Shown one piece after another: positions 44,028 to 52,565 of a DNA stretch of 64,000 nt. The notes under the pieces are model-generated. The model was not told where the DNA came from. It did no database searches and saw only the letters and a list, made by a program, of their open reading frames with translations. How positions within the stretch are numbered: the stretch's first letter is position 1; every line of letters begins with the position of its first letter. Made by a program: the position numbers and the translations under genes. The DNA comes from JBKPNX01 sp046732855 (lineage in GTDB: Bacteria; Pseudomonadota; Alphaproteobacteria; Geminicoccales; Geminicoccaceae): assembly GCA_046732855.1 (NCBI GenBank), contig JBKPNX010000033.1:1-64000 (forward strand). Reading direction: 5' to 3'.

Positions 44028-44435
44028 TCACGCGGGCCAGTCCTCCCAGCGGAGCCCCCCGATGCGCTGGAATTCGGCGACATTCGCGGTGATAAGGATG
44101 AGCCCGCGCTGCAGGGCTTGTCCTGCAATCAGAGTCTCGTAGGCCCCGATCGGCATGCCGGCCCGCTCCAGCTCGGCGCGGATCTCGCCTGCGACGCGGG
44201 CATCCTCATCGGTGAAAGGCAGCGTATCCAGCGGCGCGAGAAACACAGCAAGACGCTCGGTATTGACGTCCAGGCGCGCACTCTTGGCAACGCCGTACCA
44301 CAGCTCGAACAGCGCGATCGCGGAGACGCCGACGTCCTCCCCACGGCTGAGGATCTTGTTCAGCCGCGCGCGAACCGGCTCGGGCCTGCCGTTGATTATG
44401 GCAATGCATGCGTTGGTATCGAGCAGGTAGCTCAC
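44028..44435 (-). CDS. vapC: VapC-type PIN-domain toxin
   Basis: 135 residues, ATGA overlap with vapB. PIN-domain acidic residues: D6 (LLDTN) and E44 (FELWYG); the third, normally Asp in PIGxYDxLIA, is E100 here (PIGAYETLIAG). The conserved replacement might retain metal binding. VapC toxins are RNases that usually cut initiator tRNA or rRNA and are neutralised by VapB. The pair converges with the hisA-hisI-hisE gene. Confidence 0.92.
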   Translation of the reverse strand: MSYLLDTNACIAIINGRPEPVRARLNKILSRGEDVGVSAIALFELWYGVAKSARLDVNTERLAVFLAPLDTLPFTDEDARVAGEIRAELERAGMPIGAYETLIAGQALQRGLILITANVAEFQRIGGLRWEDWPA

Positions 44436-44665
44436 GGGAATACGTGTCTGATCGGCGTCTGCGGTTGCTCGCGCCCCTCCGACATGAATGGCTCCTCAAA
44501 GCGGTCGAGGGCCTCCAGCCAAGCGTCCACGTCGATTTCAACCGGCTCCAGCAAAACGCCCAGACCAAACCGGCGGACCCGCACCTCGCGACCGACGAAT
44601 CGGAACTGCCGTGGCAGCCTGACCGCCTGACTGCGCCCATTGGCAAAGAGCTTCGCGGTGACCAT
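44432..44665 (-). CDS. vapB: VapB-type antitoxin (AbrB/SpoVT fold)
   Basis: 77 residues. TAKLFANGRSQAVRLPRQFRF is the swapped-hairpin DNA-binding motif of the VapB/AbrB family, followed by a toxin-binding C-terminal tail (IDVDAWLEALDRFEEPFM). As antitoxin it binds VapC and represses its own operon. An AT-rich TATATAC stretch around 44695-44700 upstream is a plausible promoter element. Confidence 0.9.
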   Translation of the reverse strand: MVTAKLFANGRSQAVRLPRQFRFVGREVRVRRFGLGVLLEPVEIDVDAWLEALDRFEEPFMSEGREQPQTPIRHVFP

Positions 44666-44817
44666 TCTGCTTCTCTACTGGTACAGATCCATAGTATATA
44701 CCATGGCTGCGCAGCCGTTTCCACAAGCGTCCCTGTCGATCTAGAGCGACCAGTGGCTTAAACGCTTCCACTTCTCCGACGCTGGCGGTGAACGTCCGCT
44801 GCCGGTGCCGCCGAGCG

Positions 44818-44979
44818 GGCGCAGGGTCGTACATTCTCGGGCGACTGGCGGCATGCCAAGTCGCTGCCATGGTCCGAAGAGGACGGGGATCCCTGGCCGA
44901 GAGCCGTCCACGGCGTCGTCCCCGAGGGCATCAGCCCCGAGCAGGCGACGAGGCGATCGCCCGGATCAAGCAGATCCTC
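44818..44979 (+). pseudogene. Decayed C-terminal fragment of an ABC sugar-type binding protein
   Basis: Translation gives GDWRHAKSLPW, WPRAVHGVVPEGISPEQA and, after a frameshift near 44946, DEAIARIKQIL. These align with the last ~45 residues of the intact protein at 50793-52145 (YDWRYTLP, WPKAVHRVVAEGITPEQA, DEAIARIKQIL). Nothing of the rest of that gene precedes it. It is the relic of a second copy or of a shared ancestor, now out of frame. The wider gap 44666-45034 contains no other gene. Confidence 0.7.
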
Positions 44980-45034
44980 GGGGCGAGGGGCAGCAGAACG
45001 CGCGCGTCGAGCGCAGCCGTTGCCCCGGAGCAGC

Positions 45035-45691
45035 CTATCCGCCGAGGTGGCCGGTCTTGACGTACAGCAGGCAGCCGGCCTCGCTGAACGGCTGGTGCGC
45101 GCTGCCGGGCGGGTTGCGCAGCCAAGTCCCCTTCGGGTAGCGGCCGAGCTCGTCCGCGAGTACCCCGTCCAGCACGAACGTCTCCTCGCCGCCCGAGTGC
45201 TCATGACGCTGAAGGCGCGTGCTCGGCGCCAGTCGCCAGAGCGCGACCTTCTCGCGGCCGCGCTCGAACAACGGCATCACGCTCACGCCGTTGGCCGAGC
45301 CCGGCCGCCAGGGCGTCGTCGTCGTGTCGATCCGGACGTACTCCCGATCGTCCGGGTCCATCTGGCGTAGCTTGACCAGAATGATGCAGCCCGGTCCGCT
45401 CCGCGGCGTGTGGCGGGAGCCCGGCGGATTGCGCACGTACATGCCGGGACCGAAGTCGCCGTGCTCGTCGGAGAACACGCCGTCCAGCACCAGGAACTCC
45501 TCGCCGCCGCCATGCACGTGCGCATCGAAGCTGCTGTTCGGTGCGTAGCGCACGACGCTGGTGGCGCGCGCCACCTCCTCGCCGTCGCGCTCGAGCATCC
45601 GCCGGTCCACGCCGGGCAGCGGCGATGCGACCCAGGGCAGCTCCTCGCTGTACACCACCGCGCGTTGGCCGAGATCGGCATTGATCTTCAT
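45035..45691 (-). CDS. Double-cupin protein, ChrR-like
   Basis: 218 residues from ATG 45691. Two cupin domains with HVHGGGEEFLVLDG and, ~105 residues later, HEHSGGEETFVLDG, each followed by a PPGS(R/A)H motif. The two halves are paralogous. The metal-binding His/Glu set is complete in both. ChrR-type cupins act as zinc-dependent anti-sigma factors, but no zinc-binding N-terminal helical domain or ECF sigma gene is present, so an enzymatic or stress-related role is equally likely. Confidence 0.85.
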   Translation of the reverse strand: MKINADLGQRAVVYSEELPWVASPLPGVDRRMLERDGEEVARATSVVRYAPNSSFDAHVHGGGEEFLVLDGVFSDEHGDFGPGMYVRNPPGSRHTPRSGPGCIILVKLRQMDPDDREYVRIDTTTTPWRPGSANGVSVMPLFERGREKVALWRLAPSTRLQRHEHSGGEETFVLDGVLADELGRYPKGTWLRNPPGSAHQPFSEAGCLLYVKTGHLGG

Positions 45692-45848
45692 TGTCCTGTC
45701 CACCCGGCTGAGGTGACGCCGTCGAACCTGGGGGCATCCTATCCCCGGGGCGCGATGGTCGCCATCCCGGCGCGAGGATTTGATCGGGACTGGCCGAAAG
45801 CTGGCCGCCATCCAATCTTTCCAGCTGGCCGATCGAGGAGGTGAGAGA

Positions 45849-46427
45849 ATGAGGACCTTCGTGCGCCTGGCGGTGCTTGCAGTCGGCGGGCTGCTGGTGG
45901 CGGGATGTGCCGGCCAGAGCACGATCTACAACAACATGATCAGCGGCGGCTGGTACCCGTGGGTATATGCCTGGGCCGCCGGCCAGCGAGACCTGACCAC
46001 GGTCATCGTCGGCAACCCGTTCGACATCGATCAGGCGGAGCTCGACACGCGGCTCACCGCCATGTTGAACGAGAGCCCGACCTTCCTGCAGCCCACCCAC
46101 TTCACCACCACCCCCGGACCGAGCGCGCGCCCGGACTACCACGCCGTGTTCCTCCTCAACCGGCAGAGCGTGCTGCCGGGGGTGGCCTGCCGGGCGCCGG
46201 ACAAGGTCCCGGCCGCTGATCTCGGCGCGACCACGCGGCTGATGGCCGTGTTTTGCCAGCAGGGGGGCTATCTCAGCACCGTGACCGGCGAGCTCCAGGG
46301 CGTCACCGGCATCGACGATCCACGCTTTCGCCAGATGATCGGGCAGATGGTACCGCTCTTGTTCCCGCCGATCGACCCATCCCGCGACGACAACAACATG
46401 CTCTTCCTGATCAACAGACATAACTGA
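45849..46427 (+). CDS. Predicted lipoprotein of unknown function
   Basis: 192 residues from ATG 45849, preceded by a strong GGAGGTGAG. The N-terminus is a lipoprotein signal peptide with lipobox LVAGC (Cys20). The mature part, beginning AGQSTIYNNMISGGWYPW, is of mixed composition with no recognised family. It faces the TrmH gene tail to tail, 82 bp apart, and diverges from the cupin gene. Confidence 0.8.
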   Translation: MRTFVRLAVLAVGGLLVAGCAGQSTIYNNMISGGWYPWVYAWAAGQRDLTTVIVGNPFDIDQAELDTRLTAMLNESPTFLQPTHFTTTPGPSARPDYHAVFLLNRQSVLPGVACRAPDKVPAADLGATTRLMAVFCQQGGYLSTVTGELQGVTGIDDPRFRQMIGQMVPLLFPPIDPSRDDNNMLFLINRHN

Positions 46428-46509
46428 ACGCCTGCCCCCGCCGTGCGTCCGGGGCTATCACTCGGTGCGGGCAAATTGCAGAGCTGGCTGATGACTGGAT
46501 ATGGCGATC

Positions 46510-47052
46510 TCAGTCGTCGACCACCGCCCGCCGGCGGCGCGTGACCACTTTGCCGTGGACGTGCGCGCGCAAAGCCTCGGTCGGGCCGCCCGAACGCACC
46601 GGCCGGGGCGCGAAGCGCCCTAGGCTCAGCAGGCGGTCGTACATGACGATGGCGCCCGCCGCCGCGAGATTGATGCAGAACCGGGTCGGAATGCGCACGA
46701 CGTGATCGCACCGGGCGACCATGGCCGCCGACAGCGAGCTGCGCTCCGGGCCGAACACATAGGCGGCGTTCAGCGGGTGGCGGAAGCTCGGCAGCAGGGT
46801 CGCCTCATCGAGCAGCTCCACGCCGATTAAGGCACAGCCCTTGGGCAGAATCACATGCTCGACCGCATCGAAACGGTAGAGCGGCAGCTGCTGCTCCGCG
46901 TGCGAGGTGTCGGACGGCGCTTCGCCGATCGTGTAGTGAGCATCGACCAGGAACACGAAGCTCGCGCCGAAGGCGTGCGCCGAGCGGATCAGGTTGCCCA
47001 GGTTCATGGGCTTGCTGATGCCTTCCGCCCCGATGCCAAAGTAGCCGCGCAT
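46510..47052 (-). CDS. TrmH/SpoU-family RNA 2'-O-methyltransferase
   Basis: 180 residues. SPOUT-fold motifs: NLGNLIRSAHAFGA (motif 1), YVFGPERSSLS (motif 2) and IPTRFCINLAAAGAIVMYDRL (motif 3, the SAM-binding trefoil knot). The protein is shorter than TrmH and has a basic C-terminal tail (GKVVTRRRRA). It probably methylates tRNA or rRNA. Divergent from the oxidoreductase gene with 77 bp between. Confidence 0.88.
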   Translation of the reverse strand: MRGYFGIGAEGISKPMNLGNLIRSAHAFGASFVFLVDAHYTIGEAPSDTSHAEQQLPLYRFDAVEHVILPKGCALIGVELLDEATLLPSFRHPLNAAYVFGPERSSLSAAMVARCDHVVRIPTRFCINLAAAGAIVMYDRLLSLGRFAPRPVRSGGPTEALRAHVHGKVVTRRRRAVVDD

Positions 47053-47129
47053 GAGTTCTACGTAGCCCGCGTCGGCGTGGCTCGCTAGTCTCGCGTCAAG
47101 CCGGCCGCTACTCTGCCAGAGGAGAGAGC

Positions 47130-48113
47130 ATGCGTGCGATCGTGTGCCGAGAACTCAGCGGAGTGGGCGGGCTCGACCTTGCCGAGGCGCCGACCCCCGA
47201 GCCGGGGCCGGGCGAGGTGCGGGTCCGCGTGCGCGCGGCCGGGCTCAACTTCGCCGACACACTGATCATCAGGGGCCAGTACCAGGAGAAGCCGGCGCTG
47301 CCGTTCGTGCCAGGGATGGAGATCGCCGGCACGATCGACGCCTGTGGCCCGGGCGTGGATGGCTTCGCCTCGGGCGACCGCGTGATGGCGGCGCTGAGCC
47401 ATGGCGGCTTCGCGGAGATGGCGGTGTGCTCGGTCGATAAGGTCGTCCGTCTGCCCGCCACGATGGACGACGTGACCGCGGCCGGGTTCGCGATCGCCTA
47501 CGGCACCGCGTATGGCGCGCTCTGCTGGGCGGGTCGTCTGCAGGCGGGCGAGACGCTCGTGGTGCACGGGGCCGCGGGTGGCGTCGGGCTTGCGACGGTC
47601 GAGTGCGGCCGCGCGCTCGGCGCGCGCGTGATCGCCACCGCGCGCGGTGCCGACCATCTCGCCGTCGCCGCGGCTCGCGGGGCGGAAGCGACGATCGACA
47701 CCGCGGGCGAGGACGTGCGCGCGCGCATCAGGGCGCTGACCGACGGGCGCGGCGCCGACGTCATCTTCGACCCTATCGGCGGCGAGCTGTTTGAGGCCTC
47801 GCTGCGCAGCATCGCCTGGGAGGGGCGGCTCCTGGTGATCGGCTTCGCGAGCGGACAGATCCCGCAGATCCCGGCGAACCTCCTTCTGGTCAAGAACGCG
47901 AGCGCGGTCGGCTTCTACTGGGGCAGCTACCGGCAGCACGACCCTGCGCGCGTGCGCGCGGCGTTCGAGGAGCTGCTGCGCTGGCACGGCGCGGGCCGGA
48001 TCAAGCCGCTGGTCTCGGAGGTGAGGCCGCTCGCGCAGGCGCGGGACGCGCTGGAGCGCCTGCTCTCGCGCCAGAGCAGCGGCAAGATCGTGCTGAGCAT
48101 CGAGGACGGGTGA
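47130..48113 (+). CDS. Quinone-oxidoreductase-like zinc-free MDR protein
   Basis: 327 residues from ATG 47130 (GAGGAGAG upstream). Medium-chain dehydrogenase/reductase: GEVRVRVRAAGLNFADTL at the start, FVPGMEIAG, the VHGAAGGVGLATVE nucleotide-binding loop, and a C-terminal LSRQSSGKIVLSI. The absence of the zinc-binding Cys set places it with NADPH:quinone oxidoreductase-like enzymes, which reduce quinones or enoyl compounds. GTG at 48110 and the macrodomain ATG at 48125 follow at once. Confidence 0.9.
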   Translation: MRAIVCRELSGVGGLDLAEAPTPEPGPGEVRVRVRAAGLNFADTLIIRGQYQEKPALPFVPGMEIAGTIDACGPGVDGFASGDRVMAALSHGGFAEMAVCSVDKVVRLPATMDDVTAAGFAIAYGTAYGALCWAGRLQAGETLVVHGAAGGVGLATVECGRALGARVIATARGADHLAVAAARGAEATIDTAGEDVRARIRALTDGRGADVIFDPIGGELFEASLRSIAWEGRLLVIGFASGQIPQIPANLLLVKNASAVGFYWGSYRQHDPARVRAAFEELLRWHGAGRIKPLVSEVRPLAQARDALERLLSRQSSGKIVLSIEDG

Positions 48114-48124
48114 GGAAGCGAACG

Positions 48125-48667
48125 ATGGCCGGACGGATCACCGTGGTCCAGGGTGACATCACGGAGCAGAAGGTCGATGCGATCGTGAATGCCGCCAACG
48201 AGGCGCTGCGGGGTGGCGGCGGCGTCGACGGGGCCATTCATCGCGCCGCGGGCCCCGAGCTGCTCGAGGAATGCCGGAAAATCGGCGGCTGCCCGACCGG
48301 CGAGGCGCGGATCACCAAGGGTTACCGGCTGCCCGCGCGCTATGTGATCCACACGGTCGGGCCGGTGTGGCACGGCGGCGCTCGTGGCGAGCCCGAGCAG
48401 CTCGCTGCGTGCTATCGCAACGCGTTGCAGCTCGCCGCCGAGCACGGCGTCAGGACGATCGCGTTCCCTGGCATCAGCACGGGCGTCTACGGATATCCGG
48501 TCGAGGATGCGACCCGGCTCGCGCTCTCCACCGTGCAGGACTGTCTCGGCGAGCTGCCCGGGATCGAAGAAGTCCGCTTCGTCACCTTCGGGGAGCCGGC
48601 GACCGAGGTCGCCGAACGCGCCCTCGCGCAGCTGCAACGCGCGCAGGCGCCGCCGCCGCGGCAGTAG
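48125..48667 (+). CDS. Macrodomain protein, O-acetyl-ADP-ribose deacetylase type
   Basis: 180 residues from ATG 48125 (GAGGAAG upstream). ITVVQGDIT, VDAIVNAANEAL, GGGGVDGAIHRAAG and FPGISTGVYGYP are the ADP-ribose-binding loops of the MacroD/YmdB group, with the catalytic-loop glycines intact. It removes acetyl or ADP-ribosyl groups from O-acetyl-ADP-ribose or proteins. Eleven bases downstream of the oxidoreductase stop, so probably co-transcribed. Notable as the only ADP-ribose reader in the same window as a TIR protein, but 10 kb away. Confidence 0.93.
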   Translation: MAGRITVVQGDITEQKVDAIVNAANEALRGGGGVDGAIHRAAGPELLEECRKIGGCPTGEARITKGYRLPARYVIHTVGPVWHGGARGEPEQLAACYRNALQLAAEHGVRTIAFPGISTGVYGYPVEDATRLALSTVQDCLGELPGIEEVRFVTFGEPATEVAERALAQLQRAQAPPPRQ

Positions 48668-48677
48668 ACGGGTGCGC

Positions 48678-50468
48678 TCAGCCGGCCGCGGCCACGTGGC
48701 GCGGCGCCGGCATTGCGGCCTCCGTCGCGTCATCGGCGGCGTCGGCCGTGCCCGTCCCGGTATCCGGCGCAGCCGCTTCCTCGGGCGCCCCTTCGGCGAT
48801 CGCCTGACGGTCGAACCGCTTGAGGCGCGAGCGGTAGAGCTGGCCCGCCTCGTCCAGGATCGGGAAGGCGACCGCGCAGATATGCGAGTGAATCCGCTTG
48901 AGGTCGCGCAGCACATCGAGATGCAGCGCGCTCGAATCGATGCTTTCACGCCGGCCGGCGCGCAACCGCGCCAGATGGTTCTCGGCCGCCTGGCGCTCGG
49001 CCTCGCGCACCGCGACCTTCTCGTCGATCAGCTTGCGCGCGATGCCGACGTCGCGCGACATGAACACGCCGAGCGCCATCTGCAGATTGGCCAGCACCCG
49101 GCCGTGCAGCGCCTGGATCTCGCTCCAGCCCTCGTGCGAAAAGCGCAGCTGCCGGCGGATCTTCTTCTCGGCCAGCTCGAGCAGGCTCTTGTCGACGATG
49201 TCGCCGATGTGCTCGAGATTGGTCGTGAACGAGAGGACCTCCGCAGCGTGGCGGCTCTCGTGGGCGGACAGCGGCTCGCGGCTGACGTCGGTGACGAACA
49301 GCTTGATGGCCTCGTGCAGCTTGTCGACGCGGTCGTCCATGGCGGCGACTGAGCGGAGCTTTTCCGGATCGCCGCGCCGCAGGACCTCGAACGATTCCCG
49401 CAGCATCGTCTCGATCAGGTCGCCCATGCGCAGAGCCTCGCGCGCGGCATGCGCCAAGGCCAGGCTCGGGGTGTCGAGGGTGCTGCGATCGAGATGGCGC
49501 GGCCGGCTGGGATCCAGCTCGACCGGCCGGTCCGGCAGCATCCGGGCAAGCAGGCGCGCCATCGGGCGGGTCAGCAGAATGAAGGTCGCGGCCAGCGCCA
49601 GGTTGAAGCCGGTATGAAAGTTGACCACCACGCGCGCCGGATCGGGGTTCAGCTCGATGAGCGGCGGCACCGCCAGTCCGATCAGCGGCAGCAGGGCGAC
49701 GCAGCCGGTCAGCTTGAACAGGAAATTGCCGACCGCCACGCGACGCGCCGCCGGCGCGTCGGCGAGCGTCGCGGTGACCGCGGGGATCGCGCCGCCCAAA
49801 TTCGCGCCGAGCACCAGGGTGCAGGCAACCGGCAACGTGAGCACGCCCGCGCTCGCCAGCGACACGATTAACAGCACGATCGCCAAGCTCGAATGGGCGA
49901 GCCAGGTCAGCAGCGCCGCCACGAGCACCGCGATCAGCGCTTCGTCGGTCAGCGCGGCGAACAGCTGCTGCACGATCTGGGCGTCGCGGATCGGCGCGGA
50001 GGCGGCGAGCAGCAGGCGCAACGCCAGCAGCATCAGGCCAAGGCCGAGCGCCACGCGACCGAGCTCGCGATACGGCGAGGCGTCGGCGGCGAGATAGGTC
50101 ACGACGCCGACGAGGATCATGACCGGCGCGAGCCACTGCAGGTCGAGCGACAGCAGCTGGGCGACGAGCGTGGTGCCGACGTCGGCGCCGAGCATCACCG
50201 CGAGCGCGGGCGCGGTCTCGACCAGGCCGCGTCCGGCGAACGATGCCACCACGAAGGCGGTCGCGGTGCTGCTCTGCAGGACGCCGGTGACGCCGATGCC
50301 GGCGAGCAGCGCGGCGAAGCGGTTGCTCAGCGAGACGCGCAGGAGGTGGCGCAGCTCGGCGCCGAACGCGCGCTGCACGCCCGTGCGCACCATGCGCATG
50401 CCCCACAGCAGCAGCGCCACCGCGCCGAGCAGCTCGATCAGAATGTCGTGCGCCGTAGGATCATGCAT
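48678..50468 (-). CDS. Na+/phosphate cotransporter family protein with PhoU-like C-terminus
   Basis: 596 residues. Residues ~1-310 hold about eight membrane segments with the QSSTAT motif near 66 and a second HSSLAIV/GANLGGAIP region, the inverted-repeat signature of Na/Pi symporters. Residues ~330-560 are helical and PhoU-like (two helical bundles with AHAAREALRMGDLIETML and EVLSFTTNLEHIGDIVDKS). Such fused proteins import phosphate with sodium or respond to c-di-AMP in other phyla. Stop is 10 bp from the macrodomain stop, convergent. Confidence 0.9.
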   Translation of the reverse strand: MHDPTAHDILIELLGAVALLLWGMRMVRTGVQRAFGAELRHLLRVSLSNRFAALLAGIGVTGVLQSSTATAFVVASFAGRGLVETAPALAVMLGADVGTTLVAQLLSLDLQWLAPVMILVGVVTYLAADASPYRELGRVALGLGLMLLALRLLLAASAPIRDAQIVQQLFAALTDEALIAVLVAALLTWLAHSSLAIVLLIVSLASAGVLTLPVACTLVLGANLGGAIPAVTATLADAPAARRVAVGNFLFKLTGCVALLPLIGLAVPPLIELNPDPARVVVNFHTGFNLALAATFILLTRPMARLLARMLPDRPVELDPSRPRHLDRSTLDTPSLALAHAAREALRMGDLIETMLRESFEVLRRGDPEKLRSVAAMDDRVDKLHEAIKLFVTDVSREPLSAHESRHAAEVLSFTTNLEHIGDIVDKSLLELAEKKIRRQLRFSHEGWSEIQALHGRVLANLQMALGVFMSRDVGIARKLIDEKVAVREAERQAAENHLARLRAGRRESIDSSALHLDVLRDLKRIHSHICAVAFPILDEAGQLYRSRLKRFDRQAIAEGAPEEAAAPDTGTGTADAADDATEAAMPAPRHVAAAG

Positions 50469-50489
50469 CTCATCATTCGCTGCGCCGCG

Positions 50490-50527
50490 CCGGCAATCGC
50501 CGATCTAACCGGCAATCGCCGATCTAA
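50490..50527. repeat. 19-bp perfect tandem duplication
   Basis: CCGGCAATCGCCGATCTAA occurs twice in a row in the 325-bp gap between the Na/Pi symporter gene and the sugar-type binding-protein gene, just upstream of the former. The unit contains a small GGC-GCC dyad. The rest of the gap holds no supported gene. Confidence 0.85.
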
Positions 50528-50792
50528 ACTGACGCCGGCGCGCATCAGAAAGCAGGTAGTCCCGACCGCGGCCCATCGCCAGCGGGGAACGTAGATCAGT
50601 TATCGTTTAAGGATTCTTTGCTTGGCGCTTGTGACCTTTTTGGCCCACCACCACGGCTGCGCGCGAAGTTCCGATTCAGGCCGTGCTCCGCGACCGCGTC
50701 GGCAGGTCGAGCTGCCCACGACGCGCGGCTCGAGCGGGCGCGGACGCAGGGCGGCGGGAAGCCGCGACATGCAGGGCCTCATCCGCTAGCAG

Positions 50793-52145
50793 CTATTTGC
50801 TCAGGATCTGCTTGATCCGGGCGATCGCCTCGTCGACCGCCTGCTCGGGGGTGATCCCCTCCGCGACGACACGGTGGACGGCCTTGGGCCAGACGAGCTC
50901 CCGATTGGGCAGGGTATATCGCCAGTCATACGCTGCCACCGCCAACATCTGGCCACGAGGGTTGGTCAGAAACTGCATCGCTGTGGGCATGCGGTGCGGG
51001 TCGCTGGGGTCCAGCCAGAACGGCGCATCGAGCAGCTTCGGCATGGATGGCAGGTAGCGGTCCTGGGAGAAGTCGAGATAGTGCGCCAGCCAGCCGTCCT
51101 CCACGAGGAAGCGGACGAACTCTTTGACCAGGGGTACATGACCGCCGGCCTTGAAGGTTGTGGCAGAATAGAAGCCGACCACGATGGCTAGCGGTTGGCC
51201 GTCCGCGCCATCCGGCCATGCGATCGTAGCGGCGTTCTTGTAGTAGTCCTCCGGGCGCTCGGTCCTGAGCGCGTTCATGATCGAAAGCGTCTGGTTCGCT
51301 GTCATCACGATGGTCTGGGCGAGGAACGCCTGGTTGTTGCCCCGGCCATCCCATCCGACCGCGCCGGGCGGTGTGCAGCCCTTGCGATAGATCGCAGTGT
51401 AGCTGTCCATAGCTTTGATCAGCCTGTGCCGGATCTCGGGGTCGTCGATGACGAGTTTGCCGTCGCGGGTCACGTAGTTGGCCTGATAGGCTTCCCTGAA
51501 CTGCTGGAAGTGGTTTTCCGTGTCCACCCCCTCGGCCGACATGGACAGACCAGTGCCCCAGATGTCGTCGCGGCCCGTCGCCTGGCGCACCGCGGGCTGC
51601 ACCCGATCGCACCAGAATGACCAGAACCCCTCCCACTGCTTGGGAACTTCGGCCAAGGTAAAGCCGGCCTGCTCGAGGAGATTGCGCCAGACGTGCACGG
51701 TGTGGGTCGAGAACGCCATCGGTAGCGCACGGAGGGCTCGTCGACCGGTGGTCGCGTCGAGCAGGGTGGCGTAGCGGAGCGCGTCCGAGTCGAACAAGTT
51801 TCCGAACGGTCCGATCACATCAGAGAGGTCGACGAGGCGGCCCTCTTCGGCCCATTGCCCGTAATAGTAGTCGGTGTTCGAGCCGAACAGGAAATCGGGT
51901 GGATGCCCGGCCGCAACCGCGGCCAACAACTTGGCCTCGATGTTATTCTCACCTTCTTGCGACGGCTGCTCGAGGTCGACCTCTTTACCGGTCTCCTGCT
52001 CGAAGGCGCTGATGGTCTCCCTGACCGCGGCGTCCTCTTCTGGGTTGACCCCTTTCTCCCACCACACCACGAGGTCGGCGGCCTGAGCGCCGAGCGGCAT
52101 CATGACGAGCGTCGCGACGAGAACGTATGTTCCAATCCGCATCAC
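50793..52145 (-). CDS. Family 1 (sugar-type) ABC substrate-binding protein
   Basis: 450 residues. Signal peptide MMRIGTYVLVATLVMMPLG ending AQA; mature start ADLVVWWEKGVNPEED. GHPPDFLFGS and AFLAQTIVMTANQTLSIMN are typical of extracellular solute-binding family 1. It would bind a sugar or similar in the periplasm. No permease or ATPase genes adjoin it, so it is solitary. A frameshifted fragment of a close relative is at 44818-44979. Confidence 0.88.
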   Translation of the reverse strand: MMRIGTYVLVATLVMMPLGAQAADLVVWWEKGVNPEEDAAVRETISAFEQETGKEVDLEQPSQEGENNIEAKLLAAVAAGHPPDFLFGSNTDYYYGQWAEEGRLVDLSDVIGPFGNLFDSDALRYATLLDATTGRRALRALPMAFSTHTVHVWRNLLEQAGFTLAEVPKQWEGFWSFWCDRVQPAVRQATGRDDIWGTGLSMSAEGVDTENHFQQFREAYQANYVTRDGKLVIDDPEIRHRLIKAMDSYTAIYRKGCTPPGAVGWDGRGNNQAFLAQTIVMTANQTLSIMNALRTERPEDYYKNAATIAWPDGADGQPLAIVVGFYSATTFKAGGHVPLVKEFVRFLVEDGWLAHYLDFSQDRYLPSMPKLLDAPFWLDPSDPHRMPTAMQFLTNPRGQMLAVAAYDWRYTLPNRELVWPKAVHRVVAEGITPEQAVDEAIARIKQILSK

Positions 52146-52200
52146 GTCGCCTCCCGGGCAAATCTAAGGTTGACTATGCGCCCGCTCGGCGACAGCCGCA

Positions 52201-52556
52201 ACGGCGCTTCGCCTATCGCCTCGCGCGTCATCGCGAGACCGCGAAGCGGTCGTGGCGATCTAGACGAGACCCGCCTTTCCTGGATTGCTTCGCTCCCGAT
52301 TGGTCGCTCGCAATGACGAGACCTCCACGAGTCTTTCTCTGCGACAGTGGCCGTCAAACTCTGCGACAGTGACCATCAGACTTTGCGATAGTCCCAATAA
52401 AGCACTTGCGCCACGCGTCGCTCCCCATCGGCAGGACGGCGCTTCGCCTGACCCCTCGCGCGTCATCGCGAGACCGCGCAGCGGTCGTGGCGATCCATAC
52501 GAGATAAAAGCGCTTGCGCCACTCGTCGCTCCACATCGACAGGACGGCGTTCCGCC
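52201..52556. repeat. REP-like repeat cluster
   Basis: Two near-identical direct copies (52201-52268 and 52437-52504) share CGTCATCGCGAGACCGCG and AGCGGTCGTGGCGATC. Between them, at 52279-52318, is an inverted element with CCTGGATTGCTTCGCT and CGCTCGCAATGACG, the well-known alphaproteobacterial palindromic repeat. A further ~50-bp block at 52399 recurs at 52507, offset 108 bp. The whole 420-bp gap 52146-52565 is occupied by these repeats and no gene. Confidence 0.8.
52337..52402. repeat. Three tandem 22-bp repeats
   Basis: CTCTGCGACAGT and variants begin at 52337, 52359 and 52381, giving an exact 22-bp period with increasing divergence. It lies inside the REP-like cluster. No spacers or associated genes, so not a CRISPR. 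May be the remnant of a mobile element end. Confidence 0.75.
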
Positions 52557-52565
52557 CTGGCTGCT

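Noticed and set aside
52337..52402. A CRISPR array
   Set aside because: The 22-bp units abut without spacers and no cas genes are present.
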